Of a DNA stretch of 64,000 bases, positions 16,026 through 25,507 are shown piece by piece. Every line of letters begins with the position of its first letter. Position 1 is the first letter of the stretch. Source of the DNA: Fundidesulfovibrio soli. Its GTDB lineage: Bacteria > Desulfobacterota > Desulfovibrionia > Desulfovibrionales > Desulfovibrionaceae. Made by a program: the position numbers and the translations under genes. The notes below the pieces were generated by a model. The model was not told where the DNA came from. It worked only from the letters and a program-made list of their open reading frames with translations, and searched no databases. Where the stretch lies: contig NZ_JAKZKW010000001.1 in NCBI RefSeq assembly GCF_022808695.1, forward strand, positions 620,001 through 684,000, written 5' to 3'.

Positions 16026-18830
16026 TTATTTCTTCTTGCCGCCCTTGGACTCGGCCTTGCCGGCGGGCAGGGCCTTGGAGGAGCCTTTCCCCGGGGCGGA
16101 TTTCGCCGAGCCCTTCCCCTTGCCCACGGCAGCCTTGGCCTCACGCGCCTCGCCCTCCTTGAAGAGTTCCGCGCGCTTTTTCTCGAACGTGAGGGCCGTC
16201 TTCACCGAAGCCAAGCCCATGGCTACGATGCTCACAATGATGATCAGCCCCTTCTGCACCTGCCATTTCTGGCTGGAGAGCATGTCAGCGATCCAGGTCT
16301 GGCCGAATTTCTGGGAAAGGTAGATTATCCCCGGCACCGCGACCAGCGAGAGCACCATGCCCACGAGCTCCAGCCACATGAAGCTCTTGCCCAGCAGAAG
16401 CACGAACAACGTGGAGTCCCGTACGATGCGCAGCGTCACAAGCCTGGCCTTGAGCAGCGTAATGGTGGCCTCGATTTCCTCCACATAGTCCTGGCTTTTG
16501 CGGAAGTTTGCGGCCACCTGCATGGAGGCCGTGCGCATCCAGTTGAGCTTGGCCGCGCAGGAGTTGTAGTCCTTGTTGAATTCACGCAGCAGCTTGCCGA
16601 ACGGGAACCAGGCGGCCTCGTGATGGATGGCCTTGAGCTCGAGATGGAGCGATTCCAGCGTTCTGCCAAGCTCGCGTGTGGACTGCTCCACGGCCTTGCG
16701 CAGGTCGGCCTGCAGGGCTTCGTACTGGCGTACCACGCAGATGAAGCAGACGTAGTTGCTGATGGCGCACATGCCGCCGAGTTCCTGCGCGTGGCGGACT
16801 CCTTCCTGCAGGAAGGGGTGGTCGTCCCTGAACCAGCTCTTGAGGTAGTCCGGCAGGCACTTGACCGCGTCCAGCTTCTCGTCCCTGGCCGTCTTGGCCT
16901 CGCTCCAGGGGGTCTTGAGGGCCGAAAGGATGTGGATGCGCCCACGCTCCAGCTCGGGATCGATCAACACGCGGTTGAAGATGTTGGGGTCCAGGCGGAG
17001 CAGGTCGCCGATCTCGTTCATCCCCCTGTCGGTGAAGCCCTGCTTCACCAGGCAGACCCCGAGCCGGTAACCCGGCTCTATCCAGCGGGGGCATTCCGAG
17101 CGTGCCTGGCGGTAAAGCCCGGCGGCCTGGGTATAGTCGCCCTGCACCTCGAAACCGCGCGCCTCGAGATAATACAGCCACCCGCGCTGCAGCGGCGTAT
17201 AGGCGCTGCGGGCGGCCTCCTGCCAGAAATACCCGGCGCGGCTCCAGTCGCCCTGCTCCATGGCCACGAAGCCCTGCACGCTGCGAGGCTGGAAGCCGCG
17301 CCCGTAGGCTGCGAGCTTGGCCGTGATCTCCTGCTCGAAGTTCTCATGCGCCCCGGCCTTGGCCATATCCAGGGCGTCCCAGAGGTACACTCCGTCGTTG
17401 GGCGCGTTGAGCGTATCCAAACCGCCGGGCAGCTCCTTGCCGGTGCTGCGCCAGATGCGGTCCACGCAGCGCAGCTGGCTGAAATAGGCGATTTCGAAGA
17501 TTCCCCGCACGATGGTCTCGCGCTCGTCCTTGGCGTCGAGAAGCCCGCGAAGCGCCCCCGGGCCTTCGGAGGCGATGAGCTGGTTGATGCCCATCCCGGC
17601 CTCCTCCAGCTTGGCCATGTCGATGAGGCCCAACCTGTCCCACACGCCGGGGTCGGCATCCTGGAGAGACTTGGAGGGGCAGCTCACCGGCTCGTGGCTG
17701 GTGAGTCCGCAGTAGAAGCACGGGGTGAGGCTGCCCGCCAGCAGGTTCGCCGGGGGTTTGAAGGGAACCTCGTCCTGGATGTCTGGCTCCCCATCCTCCT
17801 CTACCAGGGAGATGCTGCACCAGTCGTCGATGGTTGGGTTGCTCGAGGCCCGGCGCACGTCGTTCACGCGGAAACCCGGCCCCAGATACAAGGCCGAGCG
17901 GAAGCTCATGTGCGGGTAATCGGGTGCGATGTCCGTCCAGTCCAGGTTGATGCGCCTGGGCAGATCCTTGTTGAGGTGCTGCCCCAGCTTGAGTGTGCAG
18001 GCCATGACGCACGGCCAGTACTTCTTGCCGGAATCCGCGGACCGGATGGACTCCTCCAGGGTGAGCAGTTCGCGGACCACGTTGCGGAACGAGCGCACGT
18101 TGTCCACCCCGAAGATCAGGTATCCTTCGTGGGAGATGTATTTCGCGGCGATGCGCTCCAGCAGGGACTGAAGCTCCGAAAAGATGGCCCGCCAGCCCTC
18201 GGCCGTGTTCTTGTCCAGCGGATCGCCCAGGGGGCGCAGCATGAAGTACCAGCCCAGCGGGGAGTCCTGCGCCATGGCGATGTCCGCCGTGAGCTGCCCG
18301 TACGGCGCCGGCGAGAGACCGGGCACAGGGAGCGCGGGCTTCAGGTTCATGCCCGGCAGGGGCTGCACCAGGCCTTCGAACGCCGGGTGGACCAGCATCT
18401 CCAGGTCCTGCGGGGGGGCTGCCTCCTGGGCCAGAAAATCCTCTGAGCAGGTGAAGCTCCGCTCGAACTTGTAGCCGATCAGCAGCGAGGCCGGGAAGAG
18501 CTGGATGAGCAGGGGCAGACGGTTGACCCGGGCGAAGCCTGAGAGCCTGCCCAAGGCCTTGATCGCTTCGTCCCCGAAGAAGAACCACAGGCTCTGGTTC
18601 TCTTCCTCTGCCTGAAGAAAACCGCCGAAGTCATTGAATATCTGACCGACGATGGTAGAGAGCTGCCCTTCCCAGACCAGCCAGACCCCAATCCCCGGGG
18701 CCGCAAGCCGGGGATTGGCCATCTGGGGCAGTTGGTCGACGAGTTGTGACAACCTGTGCATTCTGGGCTGCATCTCCTTTGGGGATCGCGAGGATCTTGC
18801 CGTCACATCGGCCGCAACAGGGATTTCCAT
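16026..18830 (-). CDS. Large TPR membrane protein with a CCHC zinc-knuckle motif
   Basis: Up to 934 residues; not a named family to me. The N-terminal half is globular and unrecognised. C371-x2-C374-x4-H379-x4-C384 is a perfect zinc-knuckle spacing. TPR-like repeats follow at about 515-650 (FVAMEQGDWSRAGYFWQEA and later). A helical region then precedes two C-terminal membrane helices (about 800-870) and a Lys/Gly/Ser-rich basic tail of about 45 residues. It converges on dsrC. Starts at 18830 or 18761 are possible; AAGGAG lies 12 bases before the latter. The function is unknown; a membrane-bound scaffold is a guess. Confidence 0.75.
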   Translation of the reverse strand: MEIPVAADVTARSSRSPKEMQPRMHRLSQLVDQLPQMANPRLAAPGIGVWLVWEGQLSTIVGQIFNDFGGFLQAEEENQSLWFFFGDEAIKALGRLSGFARVNRLPLLIQLFPASLLIGYKFERSFTCSEDFLAQEAAPPQDLEMLVHPAFEGLVQPLPGMNLKPALPVPGLSPAPYGQLTADIAMAQDSPLGWYFMLRPLGDPLDKNTAEGWRAIFSELQSLLERIAAKYISHEGYLIFGVDNVRSFRNVVRELLTLEESIRSADSGKKYWPCVMACTLKLGQHLNKDLPRRINLDWTDIAPDYPHMSFRSALYLGPGFRVNDVRRASSNPTIDDWCSISLVEEDGEPDIQDEVPFKPPANLLAGSLTPCFYCGLTSHEPVSCPSKSLQDADPGVWDRLGLIDMAKLEEAGMGINQLIASEGPGALRGLLDAKDERETIVRGIFEIAYFSQLRCVDRIWRSTGKELPGGLDTLNAPNDGVYLWDALDMAKAGAHENFEQEITAKLAAYGRGFQPRSVQGFVAMEQGDWSRAGYFWQEAARSAYTPLQRGWLYYLEARGFEVQGDYTQAAGLYRQARSECPRWIEPGYRLGVCLVKQGFTDRGMNEIGDLLRLDPNIFNRVLIDPELERGRIHILSALKTPWSEAKTARDEKLDAVKCLPDYLKSWFRDDHPFLQEGVRHAQELGGMCAISNYVCFICVVRQYEALQADLRKAVEQSTRELGRTLESLHLELKAIHHEAAWFPFGKLLREFNKDYNSCAAKLNWMRTASMQVAANFRKSQDYVEEIEATITLLKARLVTLRIVRDSTLFVLLLGKSFMWLELVGMVLSLVAVPGIIYLSQKFGQTWIADMLSSQKWQVQKGLIIIVSIVAMGLASVKTALTFEKKRAELFKEGEAREAKAAVGKGKGSAKSAPGKGSSKALPAGKAESKGGKKK

Positions 18831-18980
18831 TAGGCCGGGCCTGCTGAGCCCCTCGTGCCAGGGCTACTCCCGAAGCACGATTCCGGCAAGCAAAGGGCTT
18901 GTCCGACGTGTGGGCCCGTGGCAGTCTCGCCCCGGCGGGCCAAAGCCCGCGCGGCCTCACGCCAGCACCGGAGAAAGCGG

Positions 18981-19742
18981 ATGATCCACACGGACCCCAA
19001 CAGGGCCTACCGGCAAGCCCTGCGCCCCGCCCCGGGCGAGACCTTCTTCCAGGTCGTCGCCGGGGAGTCCGACCTGCGCATCACGGCCCGGAAGAACCTC
19101 TCGGATGAGGTCGGAGCCTATCTGACCGAGGTTCGCGCCGGGCTCACCAACCATATCCTGCTGCATCCCGAGTTCCGCCACTCCCTCACGCCCCTCCCCT
19201 TGCAGCCGGGAGAAGAGTCGGCCCCCCCCGTGGTCCGGGCCATGCTGGACGCCTCCAGGCTCTGCCAGGTGGGGCCCATGGCCGCCGTGGCCGGGGCCGT
19301 GGCCCAGGCCGTGGCGGATTATTTCGCCCCCTTGTCGCCCGACATCCTGGTGGAGAACGGCGGCGACATCTACATCCACACCACCCGGCCCAGGCTCGTG
19401 GCACTGCTGGCCAAGCCCGTTCAGGGCGCAAGGCTGGCCCTGCGCGTGGAGCCTCAGGAAAGCCCGCTGGCCCTTTGCGGCTCCTCGGCCACCATCGGCC
19501 ACTCGCTCTCCTTCGGGGCCGCCGATCTGGTGACCGTCAAGGCCCGCTCCGGGGCGCTGGCCGACGCCGCAGCCACCACCCTGGGCAACCTGGCCCGCAG
19601 CCCGGAGCACCTGCCCCTGGTCCTGGAGCGCGCCCAGGAGATGGCCGCCGTGGGTGTGCTGGGCGTGTTCGTCCAGGTCGAGGGCCAGGTGGGCGTCTGG
19701 GGAGACATGGAGCTGGCCGTCCTGGAGGACGGGCAGGGCTGA
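18981..19742 (+). CDS. UPF0280 family protein (ApbE-like fold)
   Basis: 253 residues from an ATG with GGAGA upstream. Features of the UPF0280/ApbE-related family are the central DILVENGGDIYIHTTRP and LCGSSATIGHSLSFGAADLVTVKARSG segments, which correspond to the flavin-site region of ApbE FAD:protein FMN transferases. UPF0280 proteins lack a proven reaction. No signal peptide is seen, so it is cytoplasmic, unlike exported ApbE. It is isolated, transcribed divergently from the large TPR gene. Extending to 18855 has no ribosome site. Confidence 0.85.
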   Translation: MIHTDPNRAYRQALRPAPGETFFQVVAGESDLRITARKNLSDEVGAYLTEVRAGLTNHILLHPEFRHSLTPLPLQPGEESAPPVVRAMLDASRLCQVGPMAAVAGAVAQAVADYFAPLSPDILVENGGDIYIHTTRPRLVALLAKPVQGARLALRVEPQESPLALCGSSATIGHSLSFGAADLVTVKARSGALADAAATTLGNLARSPEHLPLVLERAQEMAAVGVLGVFVQVEGQVGVWGDMELAVLEDGQG

Positions 19743-19795
19743 GGCGAACCGCATATCTGAAACGGATGTGGCGCTGCCCGTCATCCAGACAAAGA

Positions 19796-19846
19796 GTGGG
19801 GCGCCGCCCCACGCCCCGCCAGGGGGATGATCCCCCTGGATCCCGC
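19796..19846. repeat. Extragenic hairpin element, copy B (inverted relative to copy A)
   Basis: On the minus strand it matches copy A at 5013-5063, including an identical 25-base core around CCAGGGGGATCATCCCCCTGG. The neighbouring hairpin reads GTGGGGC/GCCCCAC, where copy A has GCAGGGC/GCCCTGC: both arms changed together so pairing is kept. A further unrelated palindrome, GCAGGGGGagtcACCCCCCTGC, lies at 19939-19960. Confidence 0.8.
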
Positions 19847-19851
19847 AAATC

Positions 19852-19885
19852 AAAATCCGGGAAGGCTGGCCTTCCCGGATTTTAT
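19852..19885. terminator. Rho-independent terminator, UPF0280 gene against dnaA
   Basis: A perfect 14-bp stem (aaaatccgggaagg with ccttcccggatttt) and a CTGG loop, with T/A tracts in the stem ends usable from both directions. It lies between two convergent genes. Confidence 0.85.
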
Positions 19886-20033
19886 GTTTTCCCGGTGCTC
19901 ACAACATTCGCACCCATGAACGCGAAGCTGTTGGGGATGCAGGGGGAGTCACCCCCCTGCCCGAGAGTCTGGGCGGAGGGGCTTGGGGAGGCAGCGCCGC
20001 CCCAATCATCTGTGTCAAATTATCCAGCTGAAG

Positions 20034-21368
20034 CTACTGGGCCAGACGGTCGATGGCGGTCTCCAGCTGCCTGCCCAGCGGGGTCTGCAGGGTCAGCTGC
20101 CGCTCCACTGCGGTGATGCCCTTGACCACGGTGGAGTGCCTGCGGTTGAAGCGCTGCCCGATGTCCTGCAGGGAGAGGGGGGTGTGCTTGCGGGCCAGGA
20201 AGAAGGCCGTGTTGCGGGCGATCACATGCTGGCGCTTGCGGCTCTTGGATACAAGGTGCTCGCGCTGGATGCTGTAGACGTTGCACACGTAGTCCACGAT
20301 CTGGTCCAGGTTGATGCTGGGCTGCTCCAGGTCGTAGTTGCGCAGCACGTCCCAGGCCATGTCCATGCAGATGCCCTGCCCCAGGATGCGCGCCTTGAGC
20401 GCCAGGTTCTGGAGGCAGGACTCGAGCTGGCGGATGTCCGTGCGCAGCTTGTTGGCCAGCAGGTCGGCAACGTCTTCGGGGAGCAGGACCTGATGCAGGC
20501 TGGCCTTGCGGCGCAGGATGTTCAGGCGGGTGGCGTAGTCGGGCTGGTCGATGGTGGCCAGGAAGCCCGCGCCGAGCCTGGAGGCCAGCTGGTTGTCCAG
20601 GCCGGAGAGCTCCTTGGGCAGGAAGGAGCTGGTGAACACCACCCGGCATCCCCGGGACTCCAGGGTGTTGATGGTGTTGAGCAGTTCGTCCTGCAGCTTG
20701 AGCTTGCCCTGGAAGAAATGGATGTCTTCCAGAATGAGGATGTCCACGTTCTCGCGGAATCTGGCCTTGAAGCGGTCCATCTCGCGCATCTTGATGGAGA
20801 GAATCAGCCGGGAGGAGAACTCCTCCGCCGACAGATAGCGCACCTTGGGCTTGGCCTGCTTCATGTCCGCGAGCATCATGCGGCCGATGGCCTGGCTCAG
20901 GTGGGTCTTGCCCAGCCCCGGCCCCGCGCTGATGAACAGCTGGTTGGCCGGCAGGTTGCGCCTGCACAGGCCCAGGGAGGCCTCATAGGCCAGGGCGTTG
21001 GAGGGGCCGACCACGAACTGGTCGAAGGAGAAGCGGAACGCCGGGTCAACGCAGTCGCCGGCGGGCGCGGGGGCTTCCGGCTTGGGTGCGGGAAGGGCTG
21101 TTGAGGTTTCGATCAAGGGGGTGACGGACGTGTCGCGGGCCGTCACGGAGATGGCGGGCGCCCCCCCCATGACCTGGGCCGCGGCTTCAGCGATCTGCCC
21201 GGTGAGGCGGTCGCGCACCCAGGCCGCCACGAACTCGTTGGGCGCCGTCAAACAGATGCGCCCATCGGCCACGGCGGCCGAGAGGGGCTTTATCCATACT
21301 TGATACAGACCGGGATTCAGGCTGCGTTCGAGTATATGGAGGATGTGGTTCCAGGTCGGATGCGTCAT
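20034..21368 (-). CDS. dnaA: Chromosomal replication initiator DnaA
   Basis: 444 residues from ATG 21368. Domain I is WNHILHILERSLNPGLYQVWIKPL, followed by a Pro/Ala linker (domain II). The AAA+ domain has Walker A GPGLGKTHL near 151 and Walker B ILILEDIHFF near 215. Domain IV carries the helix-turn-helix signature RHSTVVKGI. It binds TTWTNCACA boxes to open the origin. The usual dnaN-recF-gyrB neighbours are absent, so this may be a relocated dnaA or one of two paralogues, as in some Desulfovibrio. The start is judged from domain I; a frame to 21431 has no support. Confidence 0.94.
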   Translation of the reverse strand: MTHPTWNHILHILERSLNPGLYQVWIKPLSAAVADGRICLTAPNEFVAAWVRDRLTGQIAEAAAQVMGGAPAISVTARDTSVTPLIETSTALPAPKPEAPAPAGDCVDPAFRFSFDQFVVGPSNALAYEASLGLCRRNLPANQLFISAGPGLGKTHLSQAIGRMMLADMKQAKPKVRYLSAEEFSSRLILSIKMREMDRFKARFRENVDILILEDIHFFQGKLKLQDELLNTINTLESRGCRVVFTSSFLPKELSGLDNQLASRLGAGFLATIDQPDYATRLNILRRKASLHQVLLPEDVADLLANKLRTDIRQLESCLQNLALKARILGQGICMDMAWDVLRNYDLEQPSINLDQIVDYVCNVYSIQREHLVSKSRKRQHVIARNTAFFLARKHTPLSLQDIGQRFNRRHSTVVKGITAVERQLTLQTPLGRQLETAIDRLAQ

Positions 21369-21890
21369 GGAGAAGTTGATGCTTCTCCTGGCTTTTTTTC
21401 TCAACCCGGATAAACGCCCTGTGCTCATCACGGCCTTGGGTGGTTATCCAAAACATAACCACTTGATATCTCGATCCAGTTTGCAAAAAGCCGCTTCAGG
21501 GGCGACGATGGCTGACAGGTCGGGAAGCACCGAAGGACAAGGCTTGGCGACCTGGAGGCCACATTTTTTTCAACAGGTGTTGAAAAAGTTTTCCACAGGC
21601 ACAAGATTGATTTTTACGAGATTATTCAAGTTTTAGTTCTTTTTCATCCGCATTAATTTCATGTTTCGCGCCATTTTCTCGGATTGTCGCTTGTAGCGGG
21701 CCTTCCTGAGCATTCCCCGCATCAGGGCCTTTCGTTCAATATGCTCATAAGCAGCTTAAATATAATGACAAATAATTTTGACAAAGAAACGCGACGCAAA
21801 CGTCATCCGAGTCACCCAAAAGGCGAGTCAAGACCAAAACGGTCGTTTTTCCTTATTTTCGGCGTTTTTTCGGCATATACCGCCAAACCC
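21369..21890. other. 522-base gene-free region upstream of dnaA, candidate replication origin
   Basis: It contains a perfect TTWTNCACA-type DnaA box (TTTTCCACA, 21589-21597), a near box TTATCCAAA (21444-21452), and an immediately adjoining palindrome TTTTTCAACA-gg-TGTTGAAAAA (21566-21587). AT-rich stretches follow at about 21600-21665 and 21740-21800 in an otherwise GC-rich genome. This is the composition expected of an oriC next to dnaA. Strand-skew data would be needed to confirm it. Confidence 0.5.
21440..21462. promoter_or_regulatory. Inverted repeat upstream of dnaA, candidate operator
   Basis: GTGGTTAT-7 bases-ATAACCAC is a perfect 8-bp dyad 72 bases before the dnaA ATG, overlapping the near-consensus DnaA box. 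It could serve autoregulation by DnaA or bind another regulator. Confidence 0.5.
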
Positions 21891-22907
21891 TCATCCTGCT
21901 TGGAGATAGTCCAAGCCCTGACGGTAGCCCCTGGAATTGAGGAAATCCGCTATCAGTTCGGGTGCGCCCGGGTTGCTCACGTAGCTGAGCACGAAGGCCT
22001 CTCCGGCGGGGGGAAGATCCCTGTGGTGCATTACGGGTATCCCGCCGACATGGTTGCCGATCTTTCTGGGGTCGATATCCAGGTAGGCCTGGACGCGGAT
22101 TCCATGGGCCTGCAGGTGCTCCACCCTGCGTCTGGTCACCCTGCCCGCCCCCACCACCCAGACCACGGGATGATGCTGATTGTGCCGGGCCAGCCACCGG
22201 GCCAGGTATTCGGCCTTGAGCCGGTGAAAGCTGTCCTGCCCGTAGCGCGGGTCCGTGCGCGAAAGCCTGAGTGGGGGATCGTTCCAGGTCAGCAGGGTTT
22301 CGGCCACCTTGCCCAGGCGAGCGCCTGCCTCCAGCCAGCGCAGCCAGAGCTCGTAGTCTTCGGGGAATGGCCCCTGCCGGTAGCCGCCCAGGCGATGGAA
22401 GGACGAGGTTCGGAACATGGCCGAGGGATGGGCCAGGGGGGCGTCCCGGAAGACGCCCAGGCGCATCTGGCCGTGGTTCCGAAGGGTGTTGAGCCAGTCC
22501 ACATGGCGGGCGTAGCCCCCGCAGGCTTGCGGGTCGCCCCCGTAACGCACCAGGCAGCCCACGGCGTCCAGCTCCGGGCTGGCGTCCAGGGCCGCCGCCT
22601 GCAGGGCGAACCGCTCCGGGTGGCAGACGTCGTCCCCGTCCATGCGGGCCAGGTAGCGCCCCCGGGCCTGCGAGGCCGCGAGGTTGAGCGCCGAGGCGAT
22701 GCCCTGGTGCTCCGCGGCCTGCACCCGCACCCGGGCGTCCCTGGCGGCGTAGGCTTGCAGCAGGGCCAGCGTCCGGCCCTGGTCCGTTGAGCCGTCGTCC
22801 ACGGCGACAATCTCGAAATCAGCGAGCGTTTGGGCCAGGAGGCTGTCCAGGCAGGCGGGGAGGTGCGCCGCCGCGTCGCGCACGGGGAGCAGGACGGATA
22901 TCATCAT
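21891..22907 (-). CDS. GT2-family glycosyltransferase with a C-terminal nucleotide-binding-like domain
   Basis: 338 residues. The N-terminal GT-A fold starts MISVLLPVRD, with DDGSTD near 36-41 and the metal-site DGDD near 90, and a WLRWLEAG segment after the acceptor region. Residues about 245-338 add VVWVVGAGRVTRRRVEHL and DIDPRKIGNHVGG, which look like the N-terminal Rossmann part of PglD-type sugar acyltransferases. The acceptor is unknown. It follows the sulfite reductase gene after a terminator. Two adjacent ATGs at 22907 and 22904 both lack a clear ribosome site. Confidence 0.85.
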   Translation of the reverse strand: MMISVLLPVRDAAAHLPACLDSLLAQTLADFEIVAVDDGSTDQGRTLALLQAYAARDARVRVQAAEHQGIASALNLAASQARGRYLARMDGDDVCHPERFALQAAALDASPELDAVGCLVRYGGDPQACGGYARHVDWLNTLRNHGQMRLGVFRDAPLAHPSAMFRTSSFHRLGGYRQGPFPEDYELWLRWLEAGARLGKVAETLLTWNDPPLRLSRTDPRYGQDSFHRLKAEYLARWLARHNQHHPVVWVVGAGRVTRRRVEHLQAHGIRVQAYLDIDPRKIGNHVGGIPVMHHRDLPPAGEAFVLSYVSNPGAPELIADFLNSRGYRQGLDYLQAG

Positions 22908-22915
22908 AGAGATAT

Positions 22916-22947
22916 GAAAAAGGGCCGCCCCATTCGGAGCGGCCCTT
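22916..22947 (-). terminator. Rho-independent terminator of the sulfite reductase gene
   Basis: On the minus strand AAGGGCCGC pairs with GCGGCCCTT and is followed by a T-run, between the sulfite reductase stop and the glycosyltransferase start. Confidence 0.85.
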
Positions 22948-22951
22948 CGGC

Positions 22952-23611
22952 TTACAACACCGCGGCCTTGATGGCCTCGATGCCCACGCGCTCCGCGAAG
23001 CGCGCGCAGCGTTCCTTCTTCTTGGCGTTGTCGCGGTAGTAGTCCAGGAGCTTTTTCACCAGGGCAACCACCTGGTCCTGGTCCAGGCCCTCGGCCACGA
23101 TGTCGGCCGCACGGGGCTTGCCGCCGGAGTGGCCGCCGAAGGCCACGGTGAAGCCGTCCTTCTTGCCGATCACGCCGATGTCGCGCACCAGGGAGCTGGC
23201 GCAGCACAGCGGGCAGCCCGAGACGCCCATCTTGACCTTGGCCGGCAGCTCCATGCCCACGTAGAGCTTCTCCAACTCCAGGCCCAGGCCCAGCGAGTTC
23301 TGCACGCCGAAGCGGCACACGCTGGTGCCGGGGCAGGCCTGCACGAAGTGAACGCACAGCTCAATGGCTTGGCCCACCAGGGTGCCCAGGTCAGCCCAGA
23401 TGGGCTCCACCTGCTCGGCCTTCATGCCCACCAGGGCGATGCGCTGGCCCGAGGTGATCTTGACGATGGGGATGGAGTACTTCTTCACCACCGTGTTCAA
23501 GGCGTCGAGCACCTCGGGGGTGATGAGCCCCACGGGGGTACGGGGCACGATCGCCCAGGTCTCGCCGTCACGCTGAAGGATGGCCCCGCGGGGCGCTTCC
23601 TGCTTTTCCAT
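22952..23611 (-). CDS. Small assimilatory-type sulfite reductase (siroheme, [4Fe-4S])
   Basis: 219 residues, the size of the low-molecular-weight sulfite reductase of Desulfovibrio vulgaris. The cofactor ligands C93-x5-C99 and C133-x3-C137 (ACPGTSVC and SGCPLCC) are present. An N-terminal ferredoxin-like repeat precedes them (TPVGLITPEVLDALN). It reduces sulfite to sulfide with six electrons in vitro; its physiological role in sulfate reducers, which also have DsrAB, is not settled. It is monocistronic, bounded by a terminator. Confidence 0.92.
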   Translation of the reverse strand: MEKQEAPRGAILQRDGETWAIVPRTPVGLITPEVLDALNTVVKKYSIPIVKITSGQRIALVGMKAEQVEPIWADLGTLVGQAIELCVHFVQACPGTSVCRFGVQNSLGLGLELEKLYVGMELPAKVKMGVSGCPLCCASSLVRDIGVIGKKDGFTVAFGGHSGGKPRAADIVAEGLDQDQVVALVKKLLDYYRDNAKKKERCARFAERVGIEAIKAAVL

Positions 23612-23794
23612 TGTGATTCCTGCTTATGAATAGGATTGAGTATTGTTTGTGTCCCTACCTAAACCGGTGCCCCTCCTGAGGGTCACCGTGTGGCGTTGTT
23701 TTTGTAGAATAATTGGCAAATTGTAAAGTGTCAGACTTGCAGGGCGCTTTGACATTGAATACAGTTAGACTCACCATTGCGATGAGGTGCATCC
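23612..23794. other. Divergent spacer between sulfite reductase and MCP-hemerythrin genes
   Basis: 183 bases, AT-rich between about 23690 and 23730, where promoters for both genes should lie. A TTGACA at 23749-23754 has no convincing -10 partner. Confidence 0.4.
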
Positions 23795-25489
23795 ATGTCT
23801 ATAAGAACGCTCCAGTCTTGCTTATTGGTCATTGCGTCCCTGCTGGCCGCCACCCTGGCGGCCTTCTCGCTTTCCGGCGGCGCTCCCGCCTGGCTGAGCA
23901 TAGCTATGACCGTTGTCGTGCTCATTGCGGCCGCGGTCCACGTAGCGATCATCGCGCTTCCGCTCGCCGGGCTGGAGACCATGGCCAAACAGGCCCTGGA
24001 AATGAAGCTCCCCGCCACGGAGTGCATTAACATCAACGGCGAGTTCAAGGTGTTTTCGCACGCTTTCTGCGAACTTGCCCGCTGCCTCAAGGACGCCCAG
24101 GAGACCCACGCGCGCCTGGAGGCGGAGATGGCCCTCAGAAACGCCGCCTGTGACGACGCCATCCTCCAGGCCCAGGAAGCTTCCCGCCTGGCCGAGGAGT
24201 CCCGCGCCGCAAACCTCCTGGGCGCGGCAGGCAAACTGGAGAATGTTGTCCGCCGCGTCTTGGCCTCGGCCGGGGCGCTCTCCAACCAGATGGAGCGCAT
24301 CTCCGAGGGTGCCGACCTGCAGAAGCAGCGCATGGTCGAGACGGCCACCGCCATGGGCGAGATGAACATGGCCATCACCGACATTTCCCGCAGTTCCTCC
24401 GACGCCTCCGTGCGCGTCGAAAACTCCAAGGAGGAGGCCGCGGCCAGCGCGCGCATCGCCTCCGAGACTCTCTCGGCCATCGCCAAGGTCAACGAGGCCA
24501 CCGGCGTACTCAAAGAAAACATGGGCAGCCTGGGCGAGCAGGCCCGCAGCATCGACAGGATCATCAACGTCATCAACGACATCGCCGACCAGACCAACCT
24601 CCTGGCGCTCAACGCCGCCATCGAGGCCGCCCGCGCGGGCGAGGCCGGACGCGGGTTCGCAGTGGTGGCGGACGAGGTGCGCAAGCTGGCCGAGAAGACA
24701 ATGCACGCCACCAAGGAGGTGGGCGACTCCATCAAGTCCATCCAGGGCGCCATCCATCAGAACGTGGAGCACATGGACCTGGCCGTCTCCCGCGCCGACG
24801 AGGCCTCGGCCATGGCCCAGCGCGCCGGCCAGTCCGCCGGGGCCATCCTGACGCACACCGAGGCCAACACCAGCATGATCCTCTCCATCGCCGCGGCGTC
24901 GGAGGAGCAGTCGGCCAGCTCCCAGCACATCAGCAAGGCCATCGACGAGGTGGAGCAGGTGGCCAGCGAGATCGCCGACGGCATCCACGACTCGGCCCAG
25001 TCGGTTATCGAACTCTCCGATCTCTCACGCGAACTTTCCGTGCTCATCGAGGACCTCAAGAGCGGGATGCAGACGGGCGTGCTCATGGCCTGGACCAGCG
25101 ACCTGGCAACCGGCGTGAAGGTCATCGACGAGCAGCACCGCAAGCTCCTGGACCTCATCAACGACCTCTACGCCGCCATGAAGGCGGGCAAGGGCCGCTC
25201 CGTGCTGGAAAAACTGCTGGACGGCCTGGCTGAGTACACGGTCTACCACTTCGGCACCGAGGAGAAGTACTTCGATCAGTTCAAGTACGCCGAGAGCGCC
25301 TCGCACAAGAAGATGCACGCGGAACTCACCGGCCAGGTGGTGGACTACATCGGCAAGGTGAAGTCCGGCCAGGCCAACGTCTCAATGGAGCTGATGGACT
25401 TCCTCAAGGAGTGGCTGGTCACGCACATATGCAAGCAGGACAAGCGCTACGCCAAGACCTTCCTGGACGGAGGCCTGGCCAGGGCCTAG
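23795..25489 (+). CDS. Methyl-accepting chemotaxis protein with C-terminal hemerythrin domain (DcrH type)
   Basis: 564 residues. Two membrane helices (about 8-28 and 33-55) with almost no outside loop, then a signalling coiled coil with the conserved tip near residue 278. The hemerythrin domain (about 432-564) keeps the di-iron pattern: IDEQH, HxxxE (YHFGTEE), HxxxH (SHKKMH) and HxxxxD (THICKQD). In D. vulgaris DcrH this domain binds O2, giving aerotactic signalling. The start has GAGG upstream. It lies divergent from the sulfite reductase gene and ends at a terminator shared with pdxA. Confidence 0.94.
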   Translation: MSIRTLQSCLLVIASLLAATLAAFSLSGGAPAWLSIAMTVVVLIAAAVHVAIIALPLAGLETMAKQALEMKLPATECININGEFKVFSHAFCELARCLKDAQETHARLEAEMALRNAACDDAILQAQEASRLAEESRAANLLGAAGKLENVVRRVLASAGALSNQMERISEGADLQKQRMVETATAMGEMNMAITDISRSSSDASVRVENSKEEAAASARIASETLSAIAKVNEATGVLKENMGSLGEQARSIDRIINVINDIADQTNLLALNAAIEAARAGEAGRGFAVVADEVRKLAEKTMHATKEVGDSIKSIQGAIHQNVEHMDLAVSRADEASAMAQRAGQSAGAILTHTEANTSMILSIAAASEEQSASSQHISKAIDEVEQVASEIADGIHDSAQSVIELSDLSRELSVLIEDLKSGMQTGVLMAWTSDLATGVKVIDEQHRKLLDLINDLYAAMKAGKGRSVLEKLLDGLAEYTVYHFGTEEKYFDQFKYAESASHKKMHAELTGQVVDYIGKVKSGQANVSMELMDFLKEWLVTHICKQDKRYAKTFLDGGLARA

Positions 25490-25507
25490 CCCCGCGCGGA
25501 CTGAAGC

